Part shown: positions 45,060-53,205 of the stretch, one piece after another
Numbering within the stretch: the first letter of the stretch is position 1
How the letters are laid out: each line of letters opens with the position of its first letter
Assembly (NCBI RefSeq): GCF_017313275.1
Contig: NZ_JAFLNM010000001.1
Coordinates: 1,550,001-1,614,000 of the forward strand
Reading direction: 5' to 3'
DNA from: Flagellimonas profundi
GTDB taxonomy: Bacteria; Bacteroidota; Bacteroidia; Flavobacteriales; Flavobacteriaceae
DNA: 64,000 nt
Program-made: the position numbers and the translations under genes
The notes under the pieces: generated by a model
Database searches by the model: none
Seen by the model: the letters and a program-made list of their open reading frames with translations, nothing else
Told to the model about the DNA's origin: nothing

Positions 45060-45621
45060 AAGCGGTTACAAAACTACAAAAATTTTAACAACCTCATTAA
45101 ATTTAACACAATTTATACAAGGATTCCGCATAAAGCCCCTGCTTTTCAAAGTACCGACCATGGCACCCCATACTTTTGACCATCAATCATTTATACGACC
45201 ATCGTATCTGGTCCGGGACGGTATAAAGCACATCGTGGTTCGAAGGCCCTCCTTACTGGCAACGGATGGAACCCTGACCAATAGCATTGTATTTTCAACC
45301 CAATCAAATTTGGAACCATTGCCTTTAAATAAACCCTTATGGACCTAAAGTCGCCCGATACCGAATCCGATCGTTGGACAGCTTACGGTCATTCCTTTCC
45401 CCACATATTGTATACCAGTATAGTATTGTGATCCTTGTGGTGGCCCAATGCCAGTACTTTTGGTAAACCTGATATTTGTCATGTTTTTTCCGAATCCCAT
45501 ACCTTACATTTGGAACCAAATCCTGCTGAAATCACACACAAACAGTAATCATATAGATAACTGCATAATTTATTACAGTTTGATTTTTAGCGAGTTAAAC
45601 AAAATTTAGTAACTTTAGGAA
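45060..45621. other. divergent intergenic region between the two HYC_CC_PP genes
   Basis: These 562 bases separate the minus-strand efflux block from the plus-strand block and should hold both promoters. On the minus strand TAGTTTTG (45076-45069) fits a -7 box but lies only about 10 bases before the start codon. An open frame of about 65 codons at 45160-45348 (+) has no recognisable features. No clear regulator-binding dyad stands out. Confidence 0.4.
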
Positions 45622-46041
45622 GTGAAGCAAACCGCATCGAAAATATTGTCCCTGTTTCTGGCCTGTTCGGTATTGATCAGCACCACTTCCTTTGCATCGA
45701 GTGCCCATTTTTGCTGTAACAAGTTGGTCAGTTTTTCCGTGACCGGCAAGGCAAAACCCTGCGACCAAAAGCTTCAAAATCCCAAAAACACCTCAAGGAA
45801 GTGCTCTTTGGAACAAAAGGATTGCTGCAGCACCGATACCTATGCCAATATTGGCAAGGATGACCTGATGATGGATTCCTTTGACCTTGATTTCGATACA
45901 CTTGTATTTCTACACGCCTTTATTTTTTACCATATCGATCGTTTCGAAGGGCTACAGGAAAACGTAATCCCTTTTAAAGACTACGATCCCCCGTGGATCG
46001 AACAGGATCTCCTTGTCCTTCATGAGACTTTCTTAATTTGA
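45622..46041 (+). CDS. HYC_CC_PP family protein, copy 2
   Basis: 139 residues from a GTG start at 45622 that has AGGA in front of it. Signal peptide (about 1-26), HFCC (29-32, in place of HYC), CDQ and KDCC (about 67-70) and a YDPPW segment near the end give the same layout as copy 1, but overall similarity is low except at the ends (both finish in TFLI). It starts the plus-strand half of the island. The presence of two divergent members flanking the divide suggests paired roles. Confidence 0.82.
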   Translation: MKQTASKILSLFLACSVLISTTSFASSAHFCCNKLVSFSVTGKAKPCDQKLQNPKNTSRKCSLEQKDCCSTDTYANIGKDDLMMDSFDLDFDTLVFLHAFIFYHIDRFEGLQENVIPFKDYDPPWIEQDLLVLHETFLI

Positions 46042-46213
46042 TCTTTACTTACCCTAGCGGATCGGTAATGCCATGATCCGTTCTTAGCAATGGCCTTTGC
46101 ACCTAGATGGCCCTTTCTTGTTGTATCCAAGTCCCACGACAGCTTATACAGATTGATGGCCGAACAGGGTTTTACCTGTTGAGAGATTTACAGTTAACAA
46201 TAATTCAGGTACC

Positions 46214-46795
46214 ATGGATTCCAAAAGGGAATACTGGATAAAGCATATGGTCTGTAGGCGATGCCTAAAGGTCATAAAGCAAGAATTGTATGACCTGGGC
46301 ATTGAGGTTCTATCCCTTGAACTGGGGAAACTTACGGTAAATGCCCCGGAAATAGGGATTTCCGAAGTTGACCAAAAAGTCGTGGACGTCCTACATTCCA
46401 ACGGCTTTGAAATAGCCAAAAGCGAAGAGGAAATGATCGTTGAGAAAATCAAGATTGGCTTGATTTCGTTGGTTGCGGACATCCCTGTCGAAAATAAAGG
46501 GAACACTTCGGATTACCTGGCCAATTTACTACATCGGGATTACAAGGTACTGAGCAAGATTTTTTCCAGAAATGAAAACATCACTATCGAAAAGTATTTT
46601 ATCAAGCTCAAGCTCGAAAAAGTAAAGGAGCTCATCCAACTGGGACAATATACATTTTCCGATATCGCCTATATGCTCGATTACAGCAGCGTCAACCATT
46701 TGTCCGCACAGTTCAAGGAAATTATGGGGATGAGCATGACGGATTACAAAAACGGACAAATGTGGCAAAGGGATTTTCTTGACGAAATAATATAA
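46214..46795 (+). CDS. AraC-type regulator with N-terminal HMA-like metal-binding domain, paralogue
   Basis: A 193-residue protein with the same two-part structure as the regulator at 30223-30810: an HMA-like N-terminal part with MVCRRC (Cys14, Cys17) and a C-terminal AraC helix-turn-helix (SDIAYMLDYSSVNHLSAQF). The Pro of the CPRC site is replaced by Arg, which may alter metal choice. It lies at the head of the plus-strand block, 76 bases before the cytochrome gene, so it may drive the plus-strand genes while its paralogue serves the minus-strand ones. Confidence 0.8.
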   Translation: MDSKREYWIKHMVCRRCLKVIKQELYDLGIEVLSLELGKLTVNAPEIGISEVDQKVVDVLHSNGFEIAKSEEEMIVEKIKIGLISLVADIPVENKGNTSDYLANLLHRDYKVLSKIFSRNENITIEKYFIKLKLEKVKELIQLGQYTFSDIAYMLDYSSVNHLSAQFKEIMGMSMTDYKNGQMWQRDFLDEII

Positions 46796-46870
46796 ATATC
46801 CAGGAATATTATGAAGATGGCCTGTCAGGTCAAACAGTAGTTTTAACGCAACAACCTAACAAATAATAAA

Positions 46871-47278
46871 ATGAAACTTACACAAAAAAAATCAATACCC
46901 ATAATGCTAACATTCCTAATGACCCTTTTGGCCCTACAGGCGACCAGAGCACAGACCCAATGGGAAGCACCGGCCAGTGCGGACAATTTGAACAATCCCT
47001 TAAAAAATGATGCCACGGCGACAGAAAGCGGCAAACGGACCTTCAGAATGCTCTGTGTGATCTGCCACGGGGCCAAGGGTAAGGGAGACGGCATGGGCGG
47101 AGCCGGATTGACCCCTAAACCCACCGACTTGACCAGTGCCAAGGTACAGTCCCAATCGGACGGTGCCCTATTCTGGAAATTGACCAACGGTAAGCCCCCT
47201 ATGGCTTCCTATGAAACCGCACTTCCCGAAAACAAGAGATGGGAATTGATCAACTATATCAGAACCTTGAAAAAATGA
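46871..47278 (+). CDS. monoheme c-type cytochrome
   Basis: A 135-residue protein with a signal peptide (1-28, ending in RAQ) and a single cytochrome c domain. The heme site is CVICH (Cys62, Cys65, His66), and the distal ligand is probably the Met in KPPMASYE. It is soluble and periplasmic. The stop overlaps the porin start by four bases (ATGA). The arrangement cytochrome - porin - cytochrome lipoprotein suggests electron transfer or an adaptation of the outer membrane to metal stress. Confidence 0.88.
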   Translation: MKLTQKKSIPIMLTFLMTLLALQATRAQTQWEAPASADNLNNPLKNDATATESGKRTFRMLCVICHGAKGKGDGMGGAGLTPKPTDLTSAKVQSQSDGALFWKLTNGKPPMASYETALPENKRWELINYIRTLKK

Positions 47279-48432
47279 AAAAACTACTAATGACCCTAAT
47301 TATCTTAGGGTTGGGATCTTCGGCTTTGGCCCAGACCTACAACACCTTTGAACCCAGTAAGACGCAGTTCATGCTGCGTGGTTACGGACACACCGGATTT
47401 GAATATTTGGATACCGGTGGTGAACAAGAATCCACCTTTTTAGGGGCCACTTTCGCCCCTATATTCCTCTACAAGCATTCCGACAAGCTCATGTTCGAGG
47501 CCGAACTGGAGTTTGAGCTTGAAGGAAATGAATTGAAAACGGGACTGGAATATGCCGATGTGATGTATGTACTCAACAAGCATATGACCGTAAGGGCCGG
47601 TAAATTCCTGCTTCCCTTCGGAACCTTTATGGAGCGTTTGCACCCTGCATGGATCAACCGACTTCCAAGCAGACCCCTTGGATTTGGTCACGACGGAATT
47701 GCACCGGCCTCCGATATCGGCGTCGAACTCAGGGGGGCATTCGATCTGGGCGGTCCCAAAATGAACTATGCGGTTTATGTGACCAACGGTCCGCGCATCA
47801 AGGATGGAAGTGAGGAGCCTGAAGAAGCGGGTATGCTGGATTTCGGTTATTATGAAGATGTGAACCTGGCCAAGGCCTTGGGTGGCAGGATCGGCCTACT
47901 CCCGCTCTCGGATTCATCCATGGAATGGGGGATTTCCGCCTATACCACCAACAGTACCGGCGCAGAGGACTCCGATTACAAGGATGTGGGTGCCTTTCTT
48001 TGGGCGCTGGATCTTTCCTATGTAAAATCGATCACCCCCTTACAAGGGGTTGTGGACATCAAGGCCCAGTACAACAGTTCCAATGTGGATACCGCCACCT
48101 ACTATGAAATCGAAGATGGGATTTCCGAACCTTACTCCTTTGACAACCAAAGCAGCTCCTTTTATACACAATTGAGCTATCGCCCCATCATGTCGGGAAG
48201 CGACTTTATAAAGCAACTCGAATTTGTGGGTCGATATTCCGATTTCAACGCCCCTGAAGGAGCGGAGTGGGAAGAGAAGTCAACGCAGTACGCTTTTGGT
48301 TTGAACTATTGGCTGAGTTGGCGTTCCGTGGTCAAACTCAGCTATCAAACCACCAAGATGGAAGGTGGTCATGACAGTGATGGCACGACCCGAACCAATG
48401 GATTGTTTGTGCATTGGGCCATTGGATTTTAA
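47275..48432 (+). CDS. outer-membrane porin-like beta-barrel protein
   Basis: 385 residues from the ATG at 47275. A signal peptide (1-19, ending in ALAQ) is followed by amphipathic strands with aromatic girdles, a strand-rich body (MTVRAGKFLLPFGTFMERLHP) and a final strand ending in IGF, as in phosphate-selective-porin-like (OprP/OprO) or DUF-type barrels of Bacteroidota. It has no plug domain, so it is not TonB-dependent. The tight junction with the cytochrome gene argues for a shared complex, perhaps metal ion or electron passage. The substrate is unknown. Confidence 0.82.
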   Translation: MKKLLMTLIILGLGSSALAQTYNTFEPSKTQFMLRGYGHTGFEYLDTGGEQESTFLGATFAPIFLYKHSDKLMFEAELEFELEGNELKTGLEYADVMYVLNKHMTVRAGKFLLPFGTFMERLHPAWINRLPSRPLGFGHDGIAPASDIGVELRGAFDLGGPKMNYAVYVTNGPRIKDGSEEPEEAGMLDFGYYEDVNLAKALGGRIGLLPLSDSSMEWGISAYTTNSTGAEDSDYKDVGAFLWALDLSYVKSITPLQGVVDIKAQYNSSNVDTATYYEIEDGISEPYSFDNQSSSFYTQLSYRPIMSGSDFIKQLEFVGRYSDFNAPEGAEWEEKSTQYAFGLNYWLSWRSVVKLSYQTTKMEGGHDSDGTTRTNGLFVHWAIGF

Positions 48433-48452
48433 AATCAAAAAAAGAAAGTGAA

Positions 48453-48770
48453 ATGAAAACAACAACGAATTTTAAAGCAGCAATAATCCTGTCCGTCATG
48501 GCATCGATCATGGTCGCCTGCTCCTCCAATAAAAAACCCATTGCGACGGATACCGCGACCGAGGTGGCGGGGAGTGAAGTGGATTTCAAAATTGAAAAAT
48601 CCGGGGCGCAGCTCTGGGGCGAGGTGTGCAACCGATGTCATATCGCCCCTTCACCCGCGGATTACAACGATACCGATTGGGAAACCATAAGCCTGCACAT
48701 GCGGGTTCGGGCCAACCTGACGGAAGAGGAGATCACCAAAATCGAAACCTTTCTGAAATCAGCCAATTGA
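48453..48770 (+). CDS. monoheme c-type cytochrome lipoprotein
   Basis: 105 residues from the ATG at 48453. The signal ends at a lipobox (MVAC, Cys23), so the protein is lipid-anchored, followed by a small helical domain with CNRCH (Cys59, Cys62, His63). Its size and the later HMRVRANLT segment with a Met suit a class-I-like monoheme cytochrome. It lies 20 bases after the porin gene. Together with the soluble cytochrome it could deliver electrons to or from the outer membrane. Confidence 0.82.
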   Translation: MKTTTNFKAAIILSVMASIMVACSSNKKPIATDTATEVAGSEVDFKIEKSGAQLWGEVCNRCHIAPSPADYNDTDWETISLHMRVRANLTEEEITKIETFLKSAN

Positions 48771-48794
48771 CGATTAATCTTTAATTCATATACA

Positions 48795-49247
48795 ATGAGA
48801 ACTTTAGTAATTATTTTTTCAGTAATCGGGCTTATGTCCTTGAACGGTTGCAAACAATCAACCGATGTACAAACCTTGCTTCAAAACGAAGAAACCAGAA
48901 GCGAGATCCTTAAAGATCTGGTACAAAACCATGATTATTTGATGGAATTCATGGAACAGATGCAAGGGAGTGACCATGCCATGCAAATGATGCAGGGAAA
49001 CAAAAAAATGATGGGCAACATGATGAAGGGACAAGGCATGCAAATGATGATGGGCGACAGCACCATGATGAACCAAATGATGGGCAACAGACAAATGATG
49101 CTTTCCATGATGAACGGAATGATGAAGGATGGCGAGATGATGGGCGAAATGATGCAAATGATGCATGACAAAGGGATGATGAGCGAGGAATGCATGCAAT
49201 CCGGCATGAAAATGATGGGGGACAAAGGAATGGGGATGAACCATTAG
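48795..49247 (+). CDS. Met-rich copper-binding lipoprotein
   Basis: A 150-residue lipoprotein (lipobox LNGC, Cys19) whose second half is dominated by MM, MMG and MMxxM clusters. About 40 of 150 residues are Met, and there are almost no hydrophobic core residues. Methionine thioethers bind Cu(I) and Ag(I), so this looks like a periplasmic metal sponge. The His-rich frame on the opposite strand is only the mirror of the ATG codons. The nearest comparison is the Met-rich insert of the multicopper oxidase in the same island. Confidence 0.83.
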   Translation: MRTLVIIFSVIGLMSLNGCKQSTDVQTLLQNEETRSEILKDLVQNHDYLMEFMEQMQGSDHAMQMMQGNKKMMGNMMKGQGMQMMMGDSTMMNQMMGNRQMMLSMMNGMMKDGEMMGEMMQMMHDKGMMSEECMQSGMKMMGDKGMGMNH

Positions 49248-49309
49248 ACCATGGGTTCGATCGGCCATGCCGAACACTTTGAATTCTTGACAACTAAAAC
49301 GGATATCTC

Positions 49310-49516
49310 ATGAAAAATCACTGGATATGGATGGTCCTGGGATGTGGACTACCACTGTTGTTCATTTTTTTGGCGCCTTCAATCGGGATGGGCGATGGCG
49401 CTTCCCTTTTCATTTTCATCCTGGTCATGTTCGCCATCCACCTGTTCATACCGCACGGTTCGCATGGACATGGTGGAAATAGCCACACCCATGACAGGGA
49501 AAACGAACAGGGTTGA
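49310..49516 (+). CDS. small DUF2933-like membrane protein
   Basis: 68 residues: two hydrophobic helices (about 6-23 and 31-48) followed by a His/Gly-rich tail (HGSHGHGGNSHTH). Such proteins with a His-rich end occur in metal-resistance clusters and may bind metal at the membrane surface. It is the first of three small membrane proteins in a row. Family assignment is by general appearance. Confidence 0.65.
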   Translation: MKNHWIWMVLGCGLPLLFIFLAPSIGMGDGASLFIFILVMFAIHLFIPHGSHGHGGNSHTHDRENEQG

Positions 49517-49582
49517 TCGGAACAATAGCACCCATGGACACCAAGGAACGAAATATTTTAATACAACCTTAAATCAAGTATC

Positions 49583-49822
49583 ATGCATTATTACGACGGA
49601 CATTTTGGAGGTATGCACCTTATATGGTGGATTATCTGGATCATCTTTTTGGCTTGGATATTCTTTATCCCATCGGACATTCCCTATCAAAGGCACCAAG
49701 AGGATAGCCCACTGGAAATTTTAAAAAAAAGATTTGCGAAAGGCGAAATTTCCAAGGAGGAATTTGAGGAATCAAAAAAGGTTCTTCAAACTGACAATGA
49801 ATCTAAAACAGAAAAACCATGA
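49583..49822 (+). CDS. SHOCT-domain membrane protein
   Basis: 79 residues: one membrane helix (about 12-30, IWWIIWIIFLAWIFFI) and a C-terminal SHOCT motif (SPLEILKKRFAKGEISKEEFE), a short domain thought to promote oligomerisation. His residues cluster near the N-terminus (MHYYDGHFGGMH). Its last four bases overlap the next gene (ATGA). It is a typical companion of heavy-metal resistance genes; its role is unproven. Confidence 0.8.
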   Translation: MHYYDGHFGGMHLIWWIIWIIFLAWIFFIPSDIPYQRHQEDSPLEILKKRFAKGEISKEEFEESKKVLQTDNESKTEKP

Positions 49823-50097
49823 ATCGATTTAATGTAAAAAAATTAGGCTTTGCCTTTGGTCTTACTGGGGCCATAATCTATTTGGGCTGTATGATCGTAA
49901 TGGCAACGGCCGGCAAAGAGGGTACGATATCCTTTTTCAACAGTCTACTGCACGGATTGGACACCACCAGCATCATACGAATGGATGTGCCCCTGTCCGA
50001 GGCTTTTTTGGGGCTTGTACAGACCTTCATCATAGGTTGGCTCATCGGGGCGTGCATAGGTGGGCTTTACAATGCCCAGATCAAACATCGAAAATAG
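49819..50097 (+). CDS. DUF5676-family membrane protein
   Basis: 92 residues with two membrane helices (about 12-30 and 64-84) and a loop containing SLLHGLDTTSIIRMDVPLS, matching the DUF5676 family that often lies beside SHOCT and other small proteins of metal clusters. It overlaps the SHOCT gene and lies 18 bases before the lycopene-cyclase-domain gene. Confidence 0.75.
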   Translation: MNRFNVKKLGFAFGLTGAIIYLGCMIVMATAGKEGTISFFNSLLHGLDTTSIIRMDVPLSEAFLGLVQTFIIGWLIGACIGGLYNAQIKHRK

Positions 50098-50115
50098 CCT
50101 TACGTTTCGAAGATC

Positions 50116-50838
50116 ATGCAGTACGTTTGGTTCATATGGTCCCTTATCATCCTGGCACTCTGGGCACTCCTTTTTGTGTTGAAAAAAGGGTATAGGGAAG
50201 AAATGCTCAAGATGAGTCTTATCACCATGCCCTTTGGATTGACCGAGCCCCTGTTCGTGCCGGAATATTGGCTTCCCCCCTCTTTGTTCCAATTGGCCGA
50301 AAAAACGGGTTTTGACCTGGAAAGCTTGCTGTTTTCCTTTGCGATAGGTGGGATAGGCACCGTGCTCTACAATTTGATATTTGGAAGGGTCCTTTCCAAA
50401 ATCCCTTTGATCGAGCGCCATCATAAAAGGCATAATCTGCACCTATATCTTCTTTTTGTGCCCGCATTGGTCTTTGTCCCCTTGGCGTTGTTCACAACAC
50501 TTAATCCCATTTATTGTGGTGTTTTGGCCCTGCTTGCGGGTGGGTTGGCCACCCTTTATTGCAGGCCCGATCTAAAGGGAAAGGTCTGGGTGGGCGGCTT
50601 CCTGTTCACCTTGTTGTATTTTTTGTATTTCGGGAGCATACTTCCCTTCTACCCCCAATACGTCGATCTGTACTGGAACCTGGACAATCTTACCGGTATC
50701 CTTGTTTTCGGCATTCCCATGGAAGAGCTATGGTTCGCTTTCACTTTTGGAATGTACTGGTCCGGGTTGTACGAACACCTATTCTGGAGAAAACCCGTGA
50801 AATCCGAAACCCTATCCATTGACCCAAACCCTGATTGA
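50116..50838 (+). CDS. lycopene cyclase-domain membrane protein
   Basis: A 240-residue protein with about seven membrane helices and two copies of the short lycopene-cyclase (CarR/CrtYcd) pattern: GLTEPLF in the first half (about 38-44) and GIPMEELWFAF in the second (about 205-215). Known two-copy proteins cyclise carotenoid ends, but no phytoene synthase or desaturase is present here. It is followed directly by an NDH-2 gene. It may have another role, for example in membrane quinones or isoprenoids; substrate not inferable. Confidence 0.78.
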   Translation: MQYVWFIWSLIILALWALLFVLKKGYREEMLKMSLITMPFGLTEPLFVPEYWLPPSLFQLAEKTGFDLESLLFSFAIGGIGTVLYNLIFGRVLSKIPLIERHHKRHNLHLYLLFVPALVFVPLALFTTLNPIYCGVLALLAGGLATLYCRPDLKGKVWVGGFLFTLLYFLYFGSILPFYPQYVDLYWNLDNLTGILVFGIPMEELWFAFTFGMYWSGLYEHLFWRKPVKSETLSIDPNPD

Positions 50839-50840
50839 AC

Positions 50841-52208
50841 ATGGACACAACAAATTGCGACACATCAAAGATAATCTGTCTACCAGAGCCGGGCATGCCC
50901 CGGATAGTGGTCATTGGCGGTGGTTTTGCGGGACTGGCCTTGGCAAAGGAATTGAAAAACAAGAAGGTTCAAGTGGTCCTATTGGACAAAAACAACTTTC
51001 ATGCGTTTCAGCCTCTATTGTACCAAGTGGCAACGAGCGCCCTGGAACCGGACAGCATTGTTTTCCCATTCAGAAAGCAGTTCAATGGCTTCAAAAACCT
51101 AGTGTTCCGATTGGCGGAAGTATCAGAAATCCAACCTGTGTCCAATACGGTTGTGACCGACAAGGGGGCCGTTTCCTATGATTACCTGGTTTTGGCCACT
51201 GGGACAACGACCAACTTTTTTGGTATGGAAAGCGTTGCTAGGAACAGTTTGGGCATGAAGGGCATACGTGATGCCCTCAACATCCGGCATTTGATGCTTC
51301 AAAATCTGGAGCAGGCCGCCATTACCTGTGATGGGGAGGAACGCGATGCCCTCACCAATTTTGTCATCGTGGGCGGCGGTCCGGCCGGGGTTGAAATGGC
51401 AGGGGCCCTGGCTGAATTTCGTAGGTACATCCTGCCCAAGGACTATCCGGAGTACCCATCCTCCACCATGGAAATCTACTTAGTGGAAGCCCTTGACGAA
51501 CTATTGGGCACCATGTCGGACAAGGCCTCCACCAAGACACTGGCCTATTTAAGGGAACTTGGGGTAAACGTACTGTTCAACGAATCGGTAAGTGGGTATG
51601 ACGGTAGTGTGGTCACCACAAAAAGTGGAAAGGAGATCAAGGCAAAAAACCTCATATGGACCGCAGGGGTGCAGGGGCAGTTCCCCAAAGGCATTGCCCC
51701 TGATAAAGTGGTAAAGGGCAACCGTCTCAAGACCGATCCCCATTTACATGTTGAGGGGTATGGGAATATTTTTGCCATTGGGGACATAGCCGCCTTGATC
51801 GGGGAAACGACCCCCAAAGGGCATCCCCAAGTGGCGCAGGTAGCCATCCAACAAGGCAGGTACCTTGGGCGGTCCCTTTGGGCCACCCTTCATGGAAAAC
51901 CAACAAAACCCTTTTCCTACAAAGACAAGGGATCATTGGCCACAGTGGGCAAGCGCAAGGCCGTCGCCGATTTGGGCAAATTCAGGTTTGGCGGGTATCC
52001 CGCCTGGCTATTGTGGTCCATCGTTCACCTTATGTCCATCAGTGGTTTTAGAAATAGAATCCTGGTCGGTTTGAACTGGGCCGCAAGTTATTTCACCTAT
52101 GAAAAGGGCAACCGTTTGATCATAAGGAATTTTAGCCCTCGAGACCAAGGCCCACCTAAAAAATCCAGAACGGGAAACTTCGGGAACCATAAAGAAAAAG
52201 TCCAATGA
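50841..52208 (+). CDS. type II NADH:quinone oxidoreductase-like FAD protein
   Basis: 455 residues from the ATG at 50841, two bases after the stop of the preceding gene. It has two Rossmann folds, with FAD-binding IVVIGGGFAGLALAKEL near residues 18-34 and NAD-binding FVIVGGGPAGVEMAGAL near 173-189. A C-terminal amphipathic/hydrophobic part (GYPAWLLWSIVHLM) would anchor it in the membrane as in NDH-2. It would oxidise NADH with a quinone without pumping protons, useful when complex I is damaged by metals. Sulfide:quinone reductase is less likely because the redox cysteines are missing. Confidence 0.85.
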   Translation: MDTTNCDTSKIICLPEPGMPRIVVIGGGFAGLALAKELKNKKVQVVLLDKNNFHAFQPLLYQVATSALEPDSIVFPFRKQFNGFKNLVFRLAEVSEIQPVSNTVVTDKGAVSYDYLVLATGTTTNFFGMESVARNSLGMKGIRDALNIRHLMLQNLEQAAITCDGEERDALTNFVIVGGGPAGVEMAGALAEFRRYILPKDYPEYPSSTMEIYLVEALDELLGTMSDKASTKTLAYLRELGVNVLFNESVSGYDGSVVTTKSGKEIKAKNLIWTAGVQGQFPKGIAPDKVVKGNRLKTDPHLHVEGYGNIFAIGDIAALIGETTPKGHPQVAQVAIQQGRYLGRSLWATLHGKPTKPFSYKDKGSLATVGKRKAVADLGKFRFGGYPAWLLWSIVHLMSISGFRNRILVGLNWAASYFTYEKGNRLIIRNFSPRDQGPPKKSRTGNFGNHKEKVQ

Positions 52209-52375
52209 AGCGGAAACCAATATCCTATGATGTGATCAAAGGGAGGCTGATTTTTGAAAGAAAGGCCTTCCATGGACCCTTCAGGGACAGCGTCCAATTT
52301 TTGAGCTATGTCCAATGGATATATCTGGACGACACGATCACAATTGCAGAACACATAAAACCCTATGAGCCATGA
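52205..52375 (+). CDS. small protein of unknown function between NDH-2 and UspA
   Basis: A 56-residue frame overlapping both neighbours by ATGA (with the stop at 52206-52208 and with the next ATG at 52372). This is strong evidence for a real, coupled gene. The sequence has no membrane helix; it contains KGRLIFERKAFHGPFRDS, basic and aromatic, and ends in AEHIKPYEP. I do not recognise the family. Confidence 0.65.
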   Translation: MKRKPISYDVIKGRLIFERKAFHGPFRDSVQFLSYVQWIYLDDTITIAEHIKPYEP

Positions 52376-53202
52376 ACAATATTCTAGTACCCACCGACTT
52401 TTCCAAAAACTGTGAAAAAGCAGCACAATTGGCCTTGGAAATGGCCAAGGCATACCAATCCGAGATCCATTTTTTGCACCTTATGAAAACACCCGTGGAT
52501 TGGATAAAGCTGGATAAGGAAAAGGAAAAGCGCTATCCGGAGACCCTTAAACAAATCGGCAAGGCCAAAGCCGCCTTACGGGAGTTGGAAAAAACGGCCG
52601 AACGGAAGGGACTGAAGTGCCGGACCTTTCTTCAGTTTGATGCCGGACAAGCAGATATCCTGGAGCATTCGGGACATTTTCACCATGACTTCATCATTAC
52701 CGGGAGCAGCGGTACCAAAGGAGTCGTCCGCGAATTGACGGGAAGCAATGTGGAACAAATTGTACGAAAGGCCCATGTCCCCGTTATCGTTGTAAAGGAC
52801 GAAAAGGTACACTTTCCCTTTAAGAACATCGTGTTCGTTTCGGACTTTGAGGAAGATTGCAGCCAAGCCTTCGAGAAGGTCATCTCCATTGCCAAAAAAT
52901 GCAATGCTCGGATACACCTCTTGCGCATCAATACCGAAACCGACCACAACAGTATCCGATTGGGCCTGTCCCCCATTGAAAATTTGCTGAAGAAATTCCC
53001 GGGATTGGAAAACTATGCGCTGGCGGTCTATAATGAACCTTCCGTCGAAACGGGGATCAATACCTTTGTTGCACAGCATCCCATCGATCTGATCGCCATG
53101 GTCACCCATGGCAAAACAGGGTTTTTAAGCCTGTTCCGAACCAGTATTGCCGAGGGCGTCACCAACCATGCGTCCTTGCCCGTAATGACCTTACACCTCT
53201 AA
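52372..53202 (+). CDS. tandem universal stress protein
   Basis: A 276-residue protein with two UspA domains. The first (about 1-142) begins NNILVPTDFSKN and has a typical ITGSSGTKGVVRELTGSN ATP-loop; the second (about 145-276) has IVFVSDFEE and ends with MVTHGKTGFLSLFRTS and PVMTLHL. It is cytosolic and binds ATP or AMP. It leads the tightly overlapping nucleotide/RNA block, and its stop lies 3 bases before the ATP-cone gene, so it is probably a sensor or regulator for that block. Confidence 0.88.
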   Translation: MNNILVPTDFSKNCEKAAQLALEMAKAYQSEIHFLHLMKTPVDWIKLDKEKEKRYPETLKQIGKAKAALRELEKTAERKGLKCRTFLQFDAGQADILEHSGHFHHDFIITGSSGTKGVVRELTGSNVEQIVRKAHVPVIVVKDEKVHFPFKNIVFVSDFEEDCSQAFEKVISIAKKCNARIHLLRINTETDHNSIRLGLSPIENLLKKFPGLENYALAVYNEPSVETGINTFVAQHPIDLIAMVTHGKTGFLSLFRTSIAEGVTNHASLPVMTLHL

Positions 53203-53205
53203 GCC

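Noticed and set aside
45160-45348. About 63-codon frame in the divergent spacer
   Set aside because: No homology signs, no start context, and it overlaps the expected promoter area.
48858-49277. His-rich open frame antisense to the Met-rich lipoprotein
   Set aside because: Its His codons are only the complements of the ATG codons, and it overlaps a coding gene with a proper lipoprotein signal.
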